From NCBI GenBank assembly GCA_949063825.1, contig CARSRA010000006.1, positions 1-32,125 on the forward strand: a stretch of 32,125 nucleotides of DNA. The letters are read 5' to 3'. The notes under the pieces were generated by a model that ran no database searches, was not told the DNA's origin, and saw only the letters and a list, made by a program, of their open reading frames with translations. Shown in pieces: positions 29,001-32,125 of the stretch; within the stretch, counting starts at the first letter, position 1; each line of letters begins with the position of its first letter. A program made the translations under genes and the position numbers. The DNA is from an uncultured Candidatus Saccharibacteria bacterium. GTDB lineage: Bacteria; Patescibacteriota; Saccharimonadia; Saccharimonadales; Saccharimonadaceae.

Positions 29001-31405
29001 ACAGTGATAATACTTATAACCCAAAAAATCCTCGCGCTAAACGAGCCAAGCTACGACAGGTACTCGAGAAGTTTAATGTCTTGTTTGGTATTGGGCTTGC
29101 GCTGGGGTTCGTTGGGTGGTTTTATTTAGTTTTGTTCGCGCATATTGCATTTGGTTGGCTGCTGCTAGGCGCAGCGGCGATTTTGCTGATGCTCGTAACA
29201 TGGGTTGATCGTGGACTAAAGCATATACCACTGGGAGAGACAAACAATATTAATGATTTACTCTCTGGTGACACGACGCTAGTGCTCTCTCAAACAATGG
29301 AACCTGCTGCACTAGCAAAGAACTTATTGTCCGAAACCAAGAGTGGACGTTTCCTTAGTACAAGATTATTTCTGACGCTCGGAGTATTAGATGAAGTTTT
29401 TGCCGAAAATCAGAATGAGTTGAAGCTAGTCGAAGTGTTCGAGGTCTCACGTAGAGTGCGCGAACATGCGGGTTCGAAACAAATTGGTGGAGCGGATTTA
29501 CTGATTGCTATACTTGAAAAAACTAGTAGCGCAGAGCTGGTTTTAAAGCGTCATCATCTTGATTTTGGAGACCTTTATGCCTGTGTGAGATGGTTTAATT
29601 ATCTTTATAGCCTGTCAAAGAATGCTAAGAAACCGATCCGCAGTGGCGGGGTTGCACGGGATTTGAATTTTGGTTATATTCCTACTTTGCAACATTATGG
29701 TCAAAATGTGTCACAACGCATTAGTCGGGCGGCGCGTAGCCAATTAACCTATACCGATCGTAGTGTAGCCCTCGAAAAGATGGTGCAAATTTTCTCCGGA
29801 AATGCAAGACAGAATGTAGCTCTGATCGGTCCAGAGGGGAGCGGACGATCGCTAGTAGTCAAGGCCTTTGCTGAAGAGTTATTAGATGAAGACAGTAAAG
29901 TACCGCGAAATTTGAAATTTCGACAGATTTTTAAATTGGATGCCTCGGCGCTGCTTAGTTCGGTTGGTGGCGAAAAAGGGAATCTTGAACGATTGCTTAC
30001 GAAGATTTTTAATGAAGCCTATGCGGCGAAAAATATTATTTTATACCTCAATGATGCTCAGCTTTTCTTTCGGGAGGGTGTGGGATCGGTAGACTTGACG
30101 AATTTCTTAATGCCTATTATTGAAGCTGGGAATCTAAGAATCATTTTATCAATTGAGGAACAGGAATTTTTGCAATTAGCTAATCGTAAAAGCGGAGTGG
30201 CGAATTTATTTAATCGCGTGAATATTGCTGCGACTGATGAGGCTGGTACGATGCGAGTGATGGAGGATCAAGTGGTGATATTTGAAGCTAGATTTAACGT
30301 CTTTTATACTTATCTCGCCATGAAGGAAGCTTATCGACTGGGGGATCGTTATATTACTGATCGAGCTGAGCCTGGTCGTGCATTAAGGATGTTGGAAATC
30401 AGCGCAGAGTATGCCGAGGGTGGGATTGTCACTGAAAAATCCGTTCAAGATGCAGTTGAGTCAAGCCTGGGTGTTAAAGTAAAAGTGGCAGGGTCGCGTG
30501 ATGATCGCGAGCGTTTGCTCAATATGGAAACACTGATTCATCAGCGGATGGTAAATCAAAAGAGCGCAGTCAAAACAGTGAGCTCAGCTTTGCAGCGTGC
30601 GGCCGCAGGAGTGCGGAATCAAAATCGGCCGATCGGTACCTTTTTATTCTTGGGGCCGACCGGTGTAGGGAAGACCGAACTCGCCAAGGCAATTAGTGAA
30701 GTTTATTTTAGCGGCGAGAGTCAAATTATTAGATTGGATTTGAATGAATTTGTGGATTCCAGTGATGTGAATCGTTTAATCGCCGATGGCGCTGACGACG
30801 AAATGAGTCTGACCGCGCAAGTGTTAAAACAACCGTTTTCGATCGTGCTGCTTGATGAAATCGAAAAGGCGCATCCACAGGTTTTGACGGCGCTTTTACA
30901 AGTACTTGACGAGGGTATGTTGCGTGATATTAAGAATCGCGAGGTAAGTTTTCGCGATACTATCATCGTGGCGACTAGTAATGCAGGGGCGGATTTAGTA
31001 CGTAAATTTGTCAATGAGGGGCAGGAGCTAGCTAAAGTCGAAGACGAAATCACTGATCACCTGATTGAGACGGGTGAATTCCGACCGGAATTCCTGAACC
31101 GATTTGATGAAATCTGTGTCTTTACGCCGCTCAGCAAAGAAGACTTACTGAAAGTGGCTGATTTAATGATCGCGAGTACGAATCGGACTCTGAGCGCGCA
31201 GAAGATCTCCGTTAAACTAGATGAAGCTGCGAAACGAACGTTGGTCGATCATGGATATGATCCGCAGCTTGGTGCCCGACCAATGCGACGAATTATCCAA
31301 AAGACGGTTGAAAATTTGGTTGCAAAAGCTATTCTTGCCGGAGAAGCTGAGACTGGTACAGAAATTGCGATTAGCGCTGAAGATATTGAATCAGAATTAG
31401 CCTAA
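28997..31405 (+). CDS. membrane-anchored Clp/Hsp100-type double AAA+ ATPase with degenerate first ATPase site
   Basis: Unfoldase-like protein, 802 residues. Two membrane helices near the N-terminus (about 28-70) replace a soluble start. A Clp-N-like helical region follows (about 90-200). AAA domain 1 has GPEGSGRS (278-285), with Arg in place of the Walker A Lys, and ILYLNDAQ, with Ala354 in place of the Walker B Glu. AAA domain 2 looks intact: GPTGVGKT (553-560), LLDEIEKAHP (Asp620, Glu621), sensor-1 TSNAG, Arg finger FRPEFLNRFDE, sensor-2 GARPMRR. The middle coiled coil of ClpB is missing or very short. After sensor-1 I see no IGF/VGF-type loop, so partnering with ClpP is doubtful. ATG 28997 has GGGGGTGAG upstream. 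The longer frame from 28934 lies inside the preceding gene. Confidence 0.88.
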   Translation: MNSDNTYNPKNPRAKRAKLRQVLEKFNVLFGIGLALGFVGWFYLVLFAHIAFGWLLLGAAAILLMLVTWVDRGLKHIPLGETNNINDLLSGDTTLVLSQTMEPAALAKNLLSETKSGRFLSTRLFLTLGVLDEVFAENQNELKLVEVFEVSRRVREHAGSKQIGGADLLIAILEKTSSAELVLKRHHLDFGDLYACVRWFNYLYSLSKNAKKPIRSGGVARDLNFGYIPTLQHYGQNVSQRISRAARSQLTYTDRSVALEKMVQIFSGNARQNVALIGPEGSGRSLVVKAFAEELLDEDSKVPRNLKFRQIFKLDASALLSSVGGEKGNLERLLTKIFNEAYAAKNIILYLNDAQLFFREGVGSVDLTNFLMPIIEAGNLRIILSIEEQEFLQLANRKSGVANLFNRVNIAATDEAGTMRVMEDQVVIFEARFNVFYTYLAMKEAYRLGDRYITDRAEPGRALRMLEISAEYAEGGIVTEKSVQDAVESSLGVKVKVAGSRDDRERLLNMETLIHQRMVNQKSAVKTVSSALQRAAAGVRNQNRPIGTFLFLGPTGVGKTELAKAISEVYFSGESQIIRLDLNEFVDSSDVNRLIADGADDEMSLTAQVLKQPFSIVLLDEIEKAHPQVLTALLQVLDEGMLRDIKNREVSFRDTIIVATSNAGADLVRKFVNEGQELAKVEDEITDHLIETGEFRPEFLNRFDEICVFTPLSKEDLLKVADLMIASTNRTLSAQKISVKLDEAAKRTLVDHGYDPQLGARPMRRIIQKTVENLVAKAILAGEAETGTEIAISAEDIESELA

Positions 31406-31433
31406 GAAAACGCCTCAGCCGTGAAGCTGAGGC
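31404..31433 (-). terminator. intrinsic terminator of the 31446 gene
   Basis: A perfect 8-bp stem (GCCTCAGC 31412-31419 with GCTGAGGC 31426-31433). On the minus strand it is followed by GTTTTCTT. The T run overlaps the stop codon of the plus-strand Clp-like gene, so two convergent genes share this site. Confidence 0.8.
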
Positions 31434-31445
31434 AGGACACTCTAT

Positions 31446-32072
31446 CTACAGTAGTAACGACCGTGCGGTAGAGAGGGCGATCGTCCGCATAGCGATGATG
31501 CGACCGATTTCGGAGTCGGCTTCATTTTCAAGCCATGACTCCGGGAAGGCTCGTAAGGCGATCTTTTTCTCCTCTCTGGGGAAAGTTCCACGAGGTTCGC
31601 TCGGCTTGACTTCGGGCCATAGAATCCACCACTCTTTTCTCCAGTAGAAGCGCATCCATAGGACCTCCGCGAGTGTCTTATTTTCTTGTTCTGCCAGCGC
31701 AAAAACCAAAGAAGACTCCGATTGCCCGAAGGCTATCAGGTAGCGCAATAGTTCTCGTGTGGCTTTTGAGTCGCAGTGCTTCGTGCTGTGATTATGCATG
31801 TGTGCGATTCGTAGCTCTTTGCTCATGAAGCGTTCGAGCTGCGTACTGCTGGGATACCGGGTGTCGCTTTTCTTGAGATAGCTGCGCAAGTACCTGACGG
31901 CATCTTCGCGAATTATGCCGTCATACCAGCATAAAAATTGATTCACGATCAAATAAATAATCGTGATCACGCCGATAATCACTAAACATACTATCGCTAA
32001 TCCGATAGCGATTAATGGCGAAAAAGCTTTTACAAAATCCCCCACTAATAAGCAGCATATTGGTTCGTACAT
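31446..32072 (-). CDS. membrane protein with long cytoplasmic region, unknown function
   Basis: 208 residues, no family recognised. One long or two short membrane helices lie at about 15-48, after a brief N-terminus with two Cys. The rest is polar and helical with several basic patches, a cluster of His and Cys (HMHNHSTKHCDSKATREL, about 91-108) and a Trp-rich stretch (RFYWRKEWWILWPE). The His/Cys cluster could bind metal; untested. ATG 32072 has AAGGGGGTT upstream, the same ribosome site as the hydrolase-like gene at 14697. It is a minus-strand single gene with its own terminator, and its promoter is probably in the last ~50 bases of the window, where I see no clear match. It is possibly an accessory gene. 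Confidence 0.65.
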   Translation of the reverse strand: MYEPICCLLVGDFVKAFSPLIAIGLAIVCLVIIGVITIIYLIVNQFLCWYDGIIREDAVRYLRSYLKKSDTRYPSSTQLERFMSKELRIAHMHNHSTKHCDSKATRELLRYLIAFGQSESSLVFALAEQENKTLAEVLWMRFYWRKEWWILWPEVKPSEPRGTFPREEKKIALRAFPESWLENEADSEIGRIIAMRTIALSTARSLLL

Positions 32073-32125
32073 TTGTATCGAACCCCCTTTCTATAGAGTG
32101 CAATTTAAAGTTCCAGATAGTATCC

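Noticed and set aside
1..32125. Recoded UGA (glycine) as in Gracilibacteria.
   Set aside because: TGA ends several well-defined genes at the expected family length and no in-frame TGA interrupts conserved domains.
1..32125. tRNA, rRNA, tmRNA, RNase P or SRP RNA genes.
   Set aside because: None of their conserved sequence signatures was found in the gaps, including the 23241-23569 leader.

Overview
The window reads as a chromosomal segment of a candidate-phyla-radiation bacterium, most likely Candidatus Saccharibacteria (TM7). This is inferred from protein character, gene mix and genome style, not from any database search. TGA is used as a normal stop (galU fragment, obg, rsmD), so the recoded-UGA lineages Gracilibacteria and Absconditabacteria do not fit. 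Genes are dense. Many are small membrane proteins or secreted proteins with low-complexity linkers, and housekeeping genes lie among proteins I cannot name. No tRNA, rRNA, CRISPR array, transposase or integrase was recognised.

Layout. 1-2184: 3' end of galU, a small membrane protein behind a near-perfect promoter, and an unknown protein ending in an RNA-polymerase alpha-CTD-like domain. 2211-7440: dnaE (plus) converging on enolase (minus), with a promoter-hairpin-terminator unit between them that looks like a short RNA gene. 7481-10609: an acidic single-pass membrane protein followed by an FtsA/PilM-type actin-like ATPase. 10620-13657 (minus): a soluble PAS histidine kinase, a response regulator without an output domain, and an RsuA/RluB pseudouridine synthase. 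13727-14775 (minus): a membrane-anchored alpha/beta-hydrolase-like protein with its own promoter and terminator. 14874-20791: a tight four-gene operon holding an unknown cytoplasm-to-surface protein, a RuvX-MltG fusion, a LysM/CHAP peptidoglycan hydrolase and the GTPase Obg. 20794-22260: a NERD-domain protein, a perfect 31-bp inverted repeat and two divergent C-terminal remnants of surface-protein modules. 22244-25006: trmD with an internal insertion, then a surface protein behind a long structured leader. 25040-31405: recG, a zinc phospholipase/P1-nuclease-like protein, rsmD, a small membrane protein and a membrane-anchored double-AAA+ Clp-type ATPase whose first ATP site is degenerate. 31404-32072: a minus-strand orphan membrane protein.

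Two themes run through the window. The first is promoter architecture. A strong class has TTGAC(A/T), a 17-nt spacer and TGTGN-TAYAAT. A second class has only an extended -10, and its TATAAT ends 6-7 nt before the start codon of dnaE, eno, the histidine kinase, the NERD gene, recG and the small membrane gene at 28638. Those mRNAs should be leaderless or nearly so, and the promoters show that the longest-ORF starts of several genes are wrong. The second theme is the cell envelope: transglycosylase, LysM/CHAP hydrolase, FtsA-like ATPase, anchored Clp, anchored hydrolase and surface proteins. This suits a small host-associated cell that remodels its surface.

The stretches over 300 bases without an intact gene are 21502-22284 (inverted repeat plus two gene remnants) and 23110-23569 (trmD terminator, strong promoter and structured leader).
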